This document shows, one piece after another, positions 55,723-63,507 of a DNA stretch of 64,000 bases. The translations under genes were made by a program, and so were the position numbers. The DNA comes from Streptomyces chartreusis NRRL 3882 (GTDB lineage Bacteria > Actinomycetota > Actinomycetes > Streptomycetales > Streptomycetaceae). The notes under the pieces are model-generated. The model was given only the letters and a program-made list of their open reading frames with translations, searched no databases and was not told the DNA's origin. Location: contig NZ_LT963352.1 of NCBI RefSeq assembly GCF_900236475.1, positions 620,001 to 684,000 of the forward strand. The letters are read 5' to 3'. Within the stretch, counting starts at the first letter, position 1. Every line of letters starts with the position of its first letter.

Positions 55723-57042
55723 ATGCCGTACACGAAGCGCCGCCGCCTCGTGACATCCGCCGTCGCCATCGTGCTCGGCGCCACCGCCCTCGCCGCCTGC
55801 GGCTCGGGATCCGGGGACAGCGAGACCGAGTCGGGGCCGGTCTCGCTGACGTACTGGACCTGGACCCCCGGCATGGACAAGGTCGTGGACCTGTGGAACA
55901 AGGGGCCGGGCAAGAAGGACCGGATCACCGTCACGGTGAAGAAGCAGGCGTCCGGCGACACGCTCGTCACCAAGATCCTGACCGCGCACAAGGCGGGCAA
56001 GGCCCCCGACCTGGTGCAGGCCGAGTACCAGGCGCTGCCCACGCTGGTCAGCAACGACGCGCTGGCGGACATATCGAAGACCGTGGGTGACGCGAAGGGC
56101 AGGTTCGCCGACGGTGTCTGGCAGCAGACGACGCTGGGCACGGACGCGGTCTACGCGGTCCCGCAGGACATCGGGCCGATGATGTTCTACTACCGCGAGG
56201 ACCTGTTCAAGGAGTACGGCCTGACGGTCCCGACGACCTGGGACGAGTTCGCCGAGACCGCCCGCGAACTGAAGAAGGCGGCCCCCGGCAAGGACCTCAC
56301 CACCTTCTCCGCCAACGACTCCGGCCTCTTCGCGGGCCTCGCCCAGCAGGCGGGCGCCAAGTGGTGGACGACCTCCGGCGACCGGTGGAAGGTCTCCATC
56401 GACGACGCGGCGACGCGGAAGGTCGCCGAGTTCTGGGGCGGCCTCGTCAAGGAGGGCGCCATCGACAACCAGCCGATGTACACCCCGGCCTGGAACAAGG
56501 CGATGAACACCGGCAAGCAGATCGCCTGGGTCAGCGCCGTGTGGGCACCGGGCACGCTGACCACGGCCGCTCCCGACACCAAGGGCAAGTGGGCCATGGC
56601 GCCCCTCCCCCAGTGGTCCGCCAACGAGAACCGCACGGGCAGCTGGGGCGGCTCCTCCACCGCCGTCACCACGGACTCCAAGCACCAGGAGGCCGCCGCC
56701 GAGTTCGCCGCCTGGCTGAACACCGACGGCGACGCCCTGAACGCGCTGGCCAAGGAGAGCGGCATCTACCCGGCCGCCAAGAACGCGCAGACCAGCGGCG
56801 CCTTCCTCAAGCCGCCGGCCTACTTCTCCAATCAGGCCGACTTCTACACCAAGGCCGCCGACATCGCGGAGACCACGGCGCCCTCGGCGTGGGGCCCGAA
56901 CGTGAACGTCGCCTACACCACCTTCAAGGACGCCTTCGGCGCCGCAGCGAAGAACAAGTCGGACTTCGGCGCCGCGCTGGACAAGATGCAGGCCGACACC
57001 GTCGCCGACATGAAGAAGCAGGGCTTCGAGGTCGCGGAGTGA
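55723..57042 (+). CDS. ABC sugar importer, solute-binding lipoprotein
   Basis: 439 aa. A lipoprotein signal ends at the lipobox TALAAC. The mature part is a CUT1-type binding protein: VSLTYWTWTPGMDKVVDLWNKGPGKKDRITVTVKKQASGDTLVTKILTAHKAGKAPDLVQAEYQALP and PQDIGPMMFYYREDLFKEYGLTVPTTWDEFAETARELKK. GGSSTAVTTDSKHQEAAAEFAAWL near residue 310 is the hinge block. Context (GH53, GH42, LacI) points to galacto-oligosaccharides. Its stop overlaps the first permease start. Confidence 0.93.
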   Translation: MPYTKRRRLVTSAVAIVLGATALAACGSGSGDSETESGPVSLTYWTWTPGMDKVVDLWNKGPGKKDRITVTVKKQASGDTLVTKILTAHKAGKAPDLVQAEYQALPTLVSNDALADISKTVGDAKGRFADGVWQQTTLGTDAVYAVPQDIGPMMFYYREDLFKEYGLTVPTTWDEFAETARELKKAAPGKDLTTFSANDSGLFAGLAQQAGAKWWTTSGDRWKVSIDDAATRKVAEFWGGLVKEGAIDNQPMYTPAWNKAMNTGKQIAWVSAVWAPGTLTTAAPDTKGKWAMAPLPQWSANENRTGSWGGSSTAVTTDSKHQEAAAEFAAWLNTDGDALNALAKESGIYPAAKNAQTSGAFLKPPAYFSNQADFYTKAADIAETTAPSAWGPNVNVAYTTFKDAFGAAAKNKSDFGAALDKMQADTVADMKKQGFEVAE

Positions 57043-57965
57043 AAAGCACGGCACGCCGGCAGTCGTACGGGGTCAAGGGGGCCCCGTACGCCTTCCTTGT
57101 CCCCGCCACCGTCCTCTTCGCGCTGTTCTTCGCGCTGCCCATCGGCTACGCGATCTGGCTCAGCTTCCGCAAGGTGAAGGTCTCGGGCCTGGGCCTGGGC
57201 TCCGGCGCCCGCAAGGAGGTCTGGGCCGGTCTGGAGAACTACACCGACGCCCTCACCGACAGCGAGCTGGTGAACGGGGCGCTGCGCGTGCTGGGTTACG
57301 GCTGCATCGTCGTCCCGGTGATGCTCGGCCTGGCCCTGCTGCTCGCGCTGATGCTGGACGCCGAGAAGGTGCGGCTGGCCCCCTTCACCCGGCTCGCGAT
57401 CTTCCTGCCGTACGCCATCCCCGGTGTGGTGGCGGCGCTGCTGTGGGGCTTCCTGTACCTGCCGGACGTCAGCCCCTTCTACTTCGTGCTCGACAAGCTC
57501 GGGCTGCCGCAGCCCGACCTGCTGGACGGCGGGCCACTGTACCTGGCCCTGTCGAACATCGCGGTCTGGGGCGGCACCGGCTTCAACATGATCGTCATCT
57601 ACACCTCCCTCCAGGCGATCCCGGCGGAGGTGTACGAGGCGGCGAAGCTCGACGGCGCCACCCCGCTGCAGATCGCGCTGCGGATCAAGATCCCGATGGT
57701 GGCGCCGTCGCTGGTGCTGACCTTCTTCTTCTCGATCATCGCGACGCTCCAGGTGTTCAACGAGCCGACCACCCTCAAGCCCCTCACCAACTCCGTGTCC
57801 ACGACGTGGAGTCCGCTGATGAAGGTGTACCGGGACGCGTTCGGCGAGGGTGACATCTACGGGGCCGCGGCGCAGGCCGTGATCATCGCGTTCGCCACGC
57901 TCCTGCTGTCCTTCGGCTTCCTGCGGGCCGCGAACCGTCGTCAGAAGCAGGAGGCAGCTCGATGA
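57039..57965 (+). CDS. ABC sugar importer permease 1
   Basis: 308 aa from a GTG overlapping the binding-protein stop (GTGA). Six membrane helices (APYAFLVPATVLFALFFALPIGYAIWLSF at the start). The EAA loop that contacts the ATPase is PAEVYEAAKLDGATPLQIALRIKIPMVAPS. MalF-like. As usual for Streptomyces CUT1 importers, no ATPase gene follows; the shared ATPase MsiK elsewhere in the genome probably serves it. Confidence 0.93.
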   Translation: MKSTARRQSYGVKGAPYAFLVPATVLFALFFALPIGYAIWLSFRKVKVSGLGLGSGARKEVWAGLENYTDALTDSELVNGALRVLGYGCIVVPVMLGLALLLALMLDAEKVRLAPFTRLAIFLPYAIPGVVAALLWGFLYLPDVSPFYFVLDKLGLPQPDLLDGGPLYLALSNIAVWGGTGFNMIVIYTSLQAIPAEVYEAAKLDGATPLQIALRIKIPMVAPSLVLTFFFSIIATLQVFNEPTTLKPLTNSVSTTWSPLMKVYRDAFGEGDIYGAAAQAVIIAFATLLLSFGFLRAANRRQKQEAAR

Positions 57966-58870
57966 GTTCCCTTGCCGTCCGCCAGGCCGAGCCGGTGGCG
58001 GGCAGCACGCCCGGTACCCCCCAGGGCCGCCCGCCGCTGCGCCGCCGGATCGCCCTGATCCCCACGGTCACGCTGTTGCTGGGCGCGATCTACTGTCTGC
58101 TGCCGGTGGCCTGGGTGGTCATGGCGGCGACCAAGTCCGGCCGTGAGCTGTTCTCCACGTTCACGTTCCTGCCGGGCACGGGCTTCGCCGACAACGTCCG
58201 CGATCTGAGCGCCTACCGCGACGGCGTCTACTGGGAGTGGATGGGCAACTCCGCGCTGTACGCCGGTCTGGGCGCCCTGCTGTCGACGTGCGTGTCGGCG
58301 ATCAGCGGCTACGCCCTGGCGACCTACCGCTTCCGCGGCCGCGAGACGATCTTCAACGTGCTGCTCGCAGGGGTGCTGATGCCGCCGGTGATCCTCGCCA
58401 TCCCGCAGTACCTGCTGCTGGCGAAGGCCGACCTCACCGACTCGTACCTGTCCGTCCTGCTGCCGCAGATCCTCTTCCCGTACGGCGTCTACCTGGCGCG
58501 GATCTACGCCGCCGCCGCGGTGCCCGCCGACGTGGTCGAGGCGGGGCGCATGGACGGGGCGAGCGAGTGGCGGATCTTCACGCGGATCGCGCTGCCGATG
58601 ATGATCCCCGGCATGGTGACGGTGTTCCTGTTCCAGTTCGTGGCGATCTGGAACAACTTCCTGCTGCCGTACATCATGCTCAGCGACGACGAGAAGTTCC
58701 CGATCACCCTCGGCCTGTTCACCTTGCTGGAGCAGGGCGCCAACACCCCGGCGCTGTACACGCTGGTGATCACGGGCGCGCTCCTCGCGGTGCTGCCGCT
58801 GGTCGCCCTGTTCCTGGTCATCCAGCGGTTCTGGAGTCTGGATCTGCTCTCCGGAGCCGTAAAGTCATGA
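57962..58870 (+). CDS. ABC sugar importer permease 2
   Basis: 302 aa, start codon overlapping the previous stop (ATGA). MalG-like with six membrane helices; EAA loop PADVVEAGRMDGASEWRIFTRIALPMMIPGMVTVFLFQFVAIWNNFLLPYIML. The N-terminal 30 residues are an extended cytoplasmic tail (QAEPVAGSTPGTPQGRPPLRRR). Overlap with the LacI gene start makes one four-gene operon. Confidence 0.93.
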   Translation: MSSLAVRQAEPVAGSTPGTPQGRPPLRRRIALIPTVTLLLGAIYCLLPVAWVVMAATKSGRELFSTFTFLPGTGFADNVRDLSAYRDGVYWEWMGNSALYAGLGALLSTCVSAISGYALATYRFRGRETIFNVLLAGVLMPPVILAIPQYLLLAKADLTDSYLSVLLPQILFPYGVYLARIYAAAAVPADVVEAGRMDGASEWRIFTRIALPMMIPGMVTVFLFQFVAIWNNFLLPYIMLSDDEKFPITLGLFTLLEQGANTPALYTLVITGALLAVLPLVALFLVIQRFWSLDLLSGAVKS

Positions 58871-59898
58871 CCATGAACGCTTCGGGGGGCAGGCGCAGGC
58901 CGCCCACGATCCACGACGTGGCGCGCGAGGCGGGGGTCTCGCGCGGCACGGTCTCGCGTGTACTGAACGGCGGCCACTACGTCAGCCCGGCCGCCCAGGA
59001 AGCGGTCAACGCGGCCATCCGCAGGACGGGTTACGTCGTCAACCGGCACGCCCGCTCCCTGATCACCGGGCGGTCCGACTCGATCGGCTTCCTGCTCACC
59101 GAACCGCAGGAGCGGTTCTTCGAGGACCCCAACTTCAACGTCCTGCTGCGCGGCTGCACCCAGGCGCTCGCCGCGCACGACATCCCGCTGCTGCTGATGC
59201 TGGCGGGCACCGAGGACGAACGGCGCCGCCTCACCCGGTACATCACCGCCGGGCATGTCGACGGGGTGCTGCTGGTCTCCAACCACTCCGGTGACCCCGT
59301 CGCCGAGCAGTTGCGTGAGGCCGGTGTGCCGCTGGTGGCGTGCGGGAAGCCGATCGGGCTGGGCTCGAAGGTGAGTTACGTGGCCGCCGACGACCGTGAC
59401 GGCGCCCGCGACATGGTGCGCCACCTGCTGTCGCTCGGGCGGCGCCGGGTGGGCATGGTGACCGGGCCGCTGGACACGCCCGGCGGTGTCGAGCGTCTCG
59501 CCGGCTACCAGGAGGTGCTCGCCCAGGCGGGCCTGGAGTACGACGAGCGCCTCGTCGTCTCCGGCGACTACAGCCGCGCCAGCGGCGAGGCGGGTGCCGA
59601 GCGGCTGCTGGCGCAGGCCCCGGACATGGACGCCGTGTTCGTCGCCTCGGACCTCATGGCGCAGGGCGTGCTGGCGGCCCTGCACCGGGCGGGGCGGAGC
59701 GTGCCGGGGGACGTCGCGGTCGGCGGTTTCGACGACTCCCCGGCCGCCCTGGCCTCCAGCCCCGAGCTCACGACCATCCGGCAGCCGTGGGACCGCATCA
59801 GCGCCGAGATGGTACGGGTGCTGCTCGCGCAGATCGGGGGTGAGGATCCGGCGGCCGTGATCCTGCCGACGGAGCTGGTCGAAAGGGAGTCGACGTAG
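58867..59898 (+). CDS. LacI family repressor of the galactan operon
   Basis: 343 aa, ATG overlapping the permease stop (ATGA). HTH PTIHDVAREAGVSRGTVSRVLNGGHYVSPAAQEAV and hinge RHARSLITGRSDSIGFLL, then a periplasmic-binding-protein-like effector domain (VDGVLLVSNHSGDP, VAADDRDGARDMVRHLLSLGRRRVGMVTGPLDTP, AVFVASDLMAQGVLAALHRAGRSVPGDVAVGGFDDSP). It probably binds the palindrome at 55654 and is released by galactose or galactobiose. It represses importer, GH42 and perhaps GH53. Confidence 0.92.
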   Translation: MTMNASGGRRRPPTIHDVAREAGVSRGTVSRVLNGGHYVSPAAQEAVNAAIRRTGYVVNRHARSLITGRSDSIGFLLTEPQERFFEDPNFNVLLRGCTQALAAHDIPLLLMLAGTEDERRRLTRYITAGHVDGVLLVSNHSGDPVAEQLREAGVPLVACGKPIGLGSKVSYVAADDRDGARDMVRHLLSLGRRRVGMVTGPLDTPGGVERLAGYQEVLAQAGLEYDERLVVSGDYSRASGEAGAERLLAQAPDMDAVFVASDLMAQGVLAALHRAGRSVPGDVAVGGFDDSPAALASSPELTTIRQPWDRISAEMVRVLLAQIGGEDPAAVILPTELVEREST

Positions 59899-59921
59899 GC
59901 TCCCGCCGCCCGGCGAGGGAC

Positions 59922-59936
59922 GTGCACTGCATGCAC
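59922..59936. promoter_or_regulatory. inverted repeat upstream of the second MarR gene
   Basis: GTGCA-CTGCA-TGCAC (5-bp arms, 5-nt spacer), 37 bp before the MarR start. Candidate autoregulatory operator; short arms make this uncertain. Confidence 0.35.
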
Positions 59937-59972
59937 GGTCATTGAATGCCGCACCGGTGTTACCGTTCACAT

Positions 59973-60362
59973 ATGGCGTCGAAAACGGCTGGTGCGCGGC
60001 TCGAGGAACGGTGGCGGGACATCTTGTCGGCGCACGCGCGCACGATGTGCGAGATCGACCGGGTGCTGCATCCGCACGGCCTCGGCGCGTCCGACTTCGA
60101 GGTCCTGGACATCCTCGCCACGGCGGCGCCCGAGGAGGGCGAGCAGTGCCGGGTGCAGAACCTGGTCGGACGGGTCCATCTCAGCCAGAGCGCGCTGTCC
60201 CGCCTCATCGCCCGGCTGGAGAAGGACGGGCTGGTGACGCGTTCGGTGTGCGTGGAGGACCGGCGCGGGGTGTGGGTGGCCCTGACCTCCAAGGGCCGTG
60301 ACCTGCACGCGCAGGCACTGCCGCTCCAGCGGGCCGCGCTGGCCCGGACCCTGGGCGCGTAG
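59973..60362 (+). CDS. MarR family transcriptional regulator
   Basis: 129 aa from the ATG at 59973 (MASKTAGARLEERWRDILSAHARTMCEIDRVLHPHGL); an in-frame ATG nine codons upstream is less likely. Winged helix: DFEVLDILATAAPEEGEQCRVQNLVGRVHLSQSALSRLIARLEKDGLVTRSVCVEDRRGVWVALTSKG. Two cysteines (MCEI and EQCRVQ) could allow redox sensing as in OhrR-like proteins, but no target gene is adjacent. No ribosome-binding site is evident. Confidence 0.83.
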   Translation: MASKTAGARLEERWRDILSAHARTMCEIDRVLHPHGLGASDFEVLDILATAAPEEGEQCRVQNLVGRVHLSQSALSRLIARLEKDGLVTRSVCVEDRRGVWVALTSKGRDLHAQALPLQRAALARTLGA

Positions 60363-60389
60363 ACCGCCCGGGGCCCGGCCCGGTCCGTC

Positions 60390-60791
60390 CTACGGACGTG
60401 CCAGCAGGGTGCGTACTCCCTCCGAGGTGAGCGTCAGGCGGTGCTCCGAGCTGCCGTCTATGGTGAGCGACAGGTCGTCGGCCGGCCACTGGGCGGCCAG
60501 GGCGCCGAGCGGCACCAGGCGGTAGCGGGAGACGAACGGCAGCAGCCCGGCCATCTCCACCTCGGAGGTGAAGACGGGCACCACCGGCTCGCCGCCGGGC
60601 TGCTCCAGCACCGGCAGCGCCACCGCCGAGGGGTTGGCGGCGTCGGCGTCGTTCGCGTCGTCGGGCACGGGGATGAGCACGTCGCTGTTGGCGAGCGCGT
60701 CCAGAGCCGCCGCGTCCTCGGTGTTCTCGGTGAGGACGTCCAGAGCCCGCTGGGCGGGCGTGGGCGTGGGGTCGTTTGCGGGTGTCTCCAT
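60390..60791 (-). CDS. SseB-like protein
   Basis: 133 aa from the ATG at 60791. SseB N-terminal domain: AQRALDVLTENTEDAAALDALANSDVLIPVPDD, VALPVLEQPGGEPVVPVFTSEVEMAGLLPFVSRYRLVPLGALAAQWPADDLSLTIDG. The family is widespread in Streptomyces with no settled function. It is convergent with the MarR gene, stops 27 bp apart. Confidence 0.85.
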   Translation of the reverse strand: METPANDPTPTPAQRALDVLTENTEDAAALDALANSDVLIPVPDDANDADAANPSAVALPVLEQPGGEPVVPVFTSEVEMAGLLPFVSRYRLVPLGALAAQWPADDLSLTIDGSSEHRLTLTSEGVRTLLARP

Positions 60792-60951
60792 GGCAGATTC
60801 CCTGGTAGCGGCGGTCGTGCGGCCCGCCCGGGGCAAGATCCGCCCCGGACGTGGTGCTGCTCGCGTACCCGATCGTGCCCGGGGCAATCCTGCTTGATCT
60901 CCGAGGTTCAGGGGATCAGCGGGATGAGGTTCAGGGGATCAGTGGGAAGAC

Positions 60952-61674
60952 CTACCGGGTCCCGGGCCACCGACAGGGCAGCGCACGCTCACTCACGCCA
61001 CCACCCCCGGCCGGCTCCACCCGGTACACCCCGGCTCCCCGCGTCCGGGTGACGGCCTCCGTGAGCACACCGTCCGTGAACAGTGCCGCGGCCCCGTCCT
61101 CCACCGCCCAGCCCGACGGCAACCGCCCCGCTGCCACGGCCGCGCGGTAGGACGGTCGACGGCCCGGTTCACTGTCGTAGTGCGGGCAGACGGAGCCGGG
61201 CAGCAGTCCCAGGCCGTCGGGGAGGTACGTCAACGGCCCGAAGGAGTCGGTGTGCGAGCCCTCGGCCCAGCAGTTGGCACCGGCGCTGATGCCGCACAGC
61301 AGCGTGCCGCGGCCGTAGGCCTCCCGCAGCAGCCGGTCCACGCCGTGGGCTCGCCATACCGCGAGGAGGTTGGCCGTGTTGCCACCGCCCACGTATATGA
61401 CGTCCTGGGCGAGCAGGAAGGAGCGCAGTGCGTCGTCGTCCAGTTCGCGGCGGAACAGGTGCAGGACGGAGGGTTCGCAGGCGGGGCGGTTCCCGTACGC
61501 CGTACGGAACTGTTCGATGTAGGCCGGCGCGTCTCCGCCGGCCGTGGGTACGAAGCACACCTTGGGGCGGGGCACGCGTGCCCGGGCCAGCACCCAGTCG
61601 TCGAGGACGCCGTCGTCATCGGTGGAGAAGCCGCCTCCGAGGAGGGCGATGCGCTGCGGGGAGTCGACGGCCAC
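60952..61674 (-). CDS. peptidase E-like (S51) class I glutamine-amidotransferase-fold protein
   Basis: 240 aa from the GTG at 61674 with GGAAGG upstream. S51 features: RIALLGGGFSTDDDGVLDDWVLA, VCFVPTAGGDAPAYIEQF, DVIYVGGGNTANLLAVWRAHG and the nucleophile Ser in LLCGISAGANCWAEG. CPHYDSEPGRRPSY supplies the His region. Peptidase E cleaves Asp-X dipeptides; Streptomyces paralogues may act on cyanophycin-like or other peptides. It is the last gene of a three-gene run. Confidence 0.87.
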   Translation of the reverse strand: MAVDSPQRIALLGGGFSTDDDGVLDDWVLARARVPRPKVCFVPTAGGDAPAYIEQFRTAYGNRPACEPSVLHLFRRELDDDALRSFLLAQDVIYVGGGNTANLLAVWRAHGVDRLLREAYGRGTLLCGISAGANCWAEGSHTDSFGPLTYLPDGLGLLPGSVCPHYDSEPGRRPSYRAAVAAGRLPSGWAVEDGAAALFTDGVLTEAVTRTRGAGVYRVEPAGGGGVSERALPCRWPGTR

Positions 61675-61727
61675 GGCTGTGCCTTCCTGGACGGGTGCGG
61701 GTGAACGTGCGTCTGCCGGTGGAAGCG

Positions 61728-62564
61728 TCAGCTGTTGCGATCGAGTGCTGCCCGGATCCGGCTGAGCCACTCCGTGCCCAGCCGGCGCCCGTCGGGGAGT
61801 TGGTCGTCTCGGTCCCAGCGCCACGTGGTGATCATCGCCAGCACGAGGATGCGGCACGCGCGCAGCAAGTCGTGATCGACACCCGGATAGTGCTCGCCGA
61901 CTTCGTCGGGCGCGTGGGCGAGGTCGAACTCGACGGGTCCGCGGCAACACGTCTCAAGGTCTATGAACAGCAGTCCGTTGTGCGTGGTGAGCACGTTGCC
62001 CGGGTGCGGCTCGCCGTGCAGCAGCTGCTCGGAGCCGCCGCGCTCGCCGATCACTCGTCTCAGGCTTCGCAACGTGTCGCCGAGCAACTCCCGGTCCGCG
62101 TCGGCGAGCGCCGGTGTGCGGTCACGGTTCGCCACGAGGCGTTGAGCCTCCTCGACCCGGTCCGTGAAGTGCGGCGTCGGGACATCGAGCGTGCGCATGC
62201 CGGCATGCAGCCGCGCGAGCGCATCGGCGTAGCCGGCCGGCGGGGCCTCTTGAGGTGTCACGGGTTCGTAGTAGGTCCACAGTGTGATCGCGAATCCGTC
62301 ACGCTCATGGACGCGCGGCTCCACCCGAGGCTCGAGAGCGGCCACCGGGCATCCGGATTCGGTGAGCCGCTGAGCGAGATCGACTTCGAACTGTGCGACC
62401 TGCTGCGCTACAGGTGCCACCCGGGCCAGGACGTCACAAGGCAGCAGACGCAGAGTGAGCTTGTTCGAGTCCTGAAGAACGATCGCGTCGTCGACCGACA
62501 GGCCGAGTGAAGAGGCGGTCGACATGGCCGCGGCCATCGCACGCCGGAACTCCGGCACCTGCAT
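61728..62564 (-). CDS. APH-type phosphotransferase
   Basis: 278 aa. Aminoglycoside-phosphotransferase/choline-kinase fold: ILQ-type N-lobe (VLQDSNKLTLRLLPCDVLARV), catalytic loop LLHGEPHPGNVL (Brenner motif with HGE in place of HGD) and LLFIDLETCCRGPVEFDLAHAPDE, where DLET replaces the DxD metal motif (IDLE). Kinase activity is plausible but two Asp-to-Glu-type changes are noted. It starts 15 bp after a stand-alone maltokinase-cap protein. The substrate is unknown. Confidence 0.83.
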   Translation of the reverse strand: MQVPEFRRAMAAAMSTASSLGLSVDDAIVLQDSNKLTLRLLPCDVLARVAPVAQQVAQFEVDLAQRLTESGCPVAALEPRVEPRVHERDGFAITLWTYYEPVTPQEAPPAGYADALARLHAGMRTLDVPTPHFTDRVEEAQRLVANRDRTPALADADRELLGDTLRSLRRVIGERGGSEQLLHGEPHPGNVLTTHNGLLFIDLETCCRGPVEFDLAHAPDEVGEHYPGVDHDLLRACRILVLAMITTWRWDRDDQLPDGRRLGTEWLSRIRAALDRNS

Positions 62565-62579
62565 CGTCGTCTGGCCCCT

Positions 62580-63239
62580 CTAGGTCCGCGGGCCGGTGTG
62601 CAGAACGGCGAAGACCCCGCGGGTCCGGGTGCCGTCCGGGAGTTGCCAGGAGCCGGTGACCTGGCCGGTCGCTCCCTGGGGCGGCGCGAGCGGGCCGTCC
62701 GGGGCAGGTCGCAGGACCCGGTGCAGCTGGAGGGTCGTGCCGTGCGGCGCGGTCAGCCGGGTGCCGTCCCGGTCGTCGGTGACGACGAAGTCCGTGGGGA
62801 CGGAGCCTTCGCCGGTCCGGGAGGCGACGACCTCCCGGTCGAGGGCGTCGCTGACGCTCTGGGCCTGAGCCTGCACCCGGCCCTCGATCAAGGCACCCAA
62901 CTGGGCGACCAGCACCGGGTCGTGGCAACCGTCGTAGGCCCAGCGCTGCCCGAGCACCCCGTGCTCCATGGTGCCCACGAGGGCGTGCTCCGCCCCGTCG
63001 AGCGCGGCACCGCGATAGGTGAGCGGCACCGAGTAGGTGACGGGGTGAGGGCCGGAGGTGTCGGTGACGACGATGAACTCGATCCCGACCTCGCCCTGCG
63101 GGTCGTCCAGCCGGAACCCGCCGGCCTTGGCCAGCTCCGGTTCGGCTGCGCCACCGCGGTACCACGGGCGGGACGGCAGCCAGGAGGTGAGCAGTTCCAG
63201 CTTGGTCGGTTTGACCCAGGTGCGGTGGATGACAGACAT
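62580..63239 (-). CDS. stand-alone maltokinase N-terminal cap-like protein
   Basis: 219 aa. It resembles the N-terminal cap domain of actinobacterial maltokinase: MSVIHRTWVKPTKLELLTSWLPSRPWYRGG, FRLDDPQGEVGIEFIVVTDTSGPHPVTYSVPLTYRGAALDGAEHALVGTMEHGVLGQRWAYDGCHDPVLVAQL. The kinase C-lobe that follows in maltokinase is absent. The C-terminal part (GTTLQLHRVLRPAPDG) is its own beta domain. The next gene downstream encodes a separate kinase. Confidence 0.85.
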   Translation of the reverse strand: MSVIHRTWVKPTKLELLTSWLPSRPWYRGGAAEPELAKAGGFRLDDPQGEVGIEFIVVTDTSGPHPVTYSVPLTYRGAALDGAEHALVGTMEHGVLGQRWAYDGCHDPVLVAQLGALIEGRVQAQAQSVSDALDREVVASRTGEGSVPTDFVVTDDRDGTRLTAPHGTTLQLHRVLRPAPDGPLAPPQGATGQVTGSWQLPDGTRTRGVFAVLHTGPRT

Positions 63240-63405
63240 GCCGAAGGTTCCCTTCCGTTACGCCGGCCCGAAGGGCGCAGACGGCCCGTGCGCGTATTAG
63301 ATCAGCCACTGCACCCGCTTGACCACGCGATTACAGGAGGGGGCGCGGCAGCGCGAAGCTTGCGCGGACTTCTCGTTCGTGCCGTCAAAAAGGTGTTCCC
63401 GAGCC

Positions 63406-63425
63406 TGATGTTACCGGTAACATCA
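63406..63425. promoter_or_regulatory. perfect 20-bp LacI-type palindrome upstream of the MFS gene
   Basis: TGATGTTACCGGTAACATCA is fully self-complementary with a central CG, the usual form of LacI/GalR-family operators. It lies about 82 bp before the MFS start and about 165 bp before the divergent cap-protein gene. The cognate regulator is probably just beyond the right window edge. Confidence 0.7.
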
Positions 63426-63507
63426 CCATGGTCCGCCCTTGCTTCGAGCCTTACGCGATGTGTCCTCCGCCCGCCCCCGTCCGGCCGGCCGTCCCCCCGG
63501 AGTCCGC

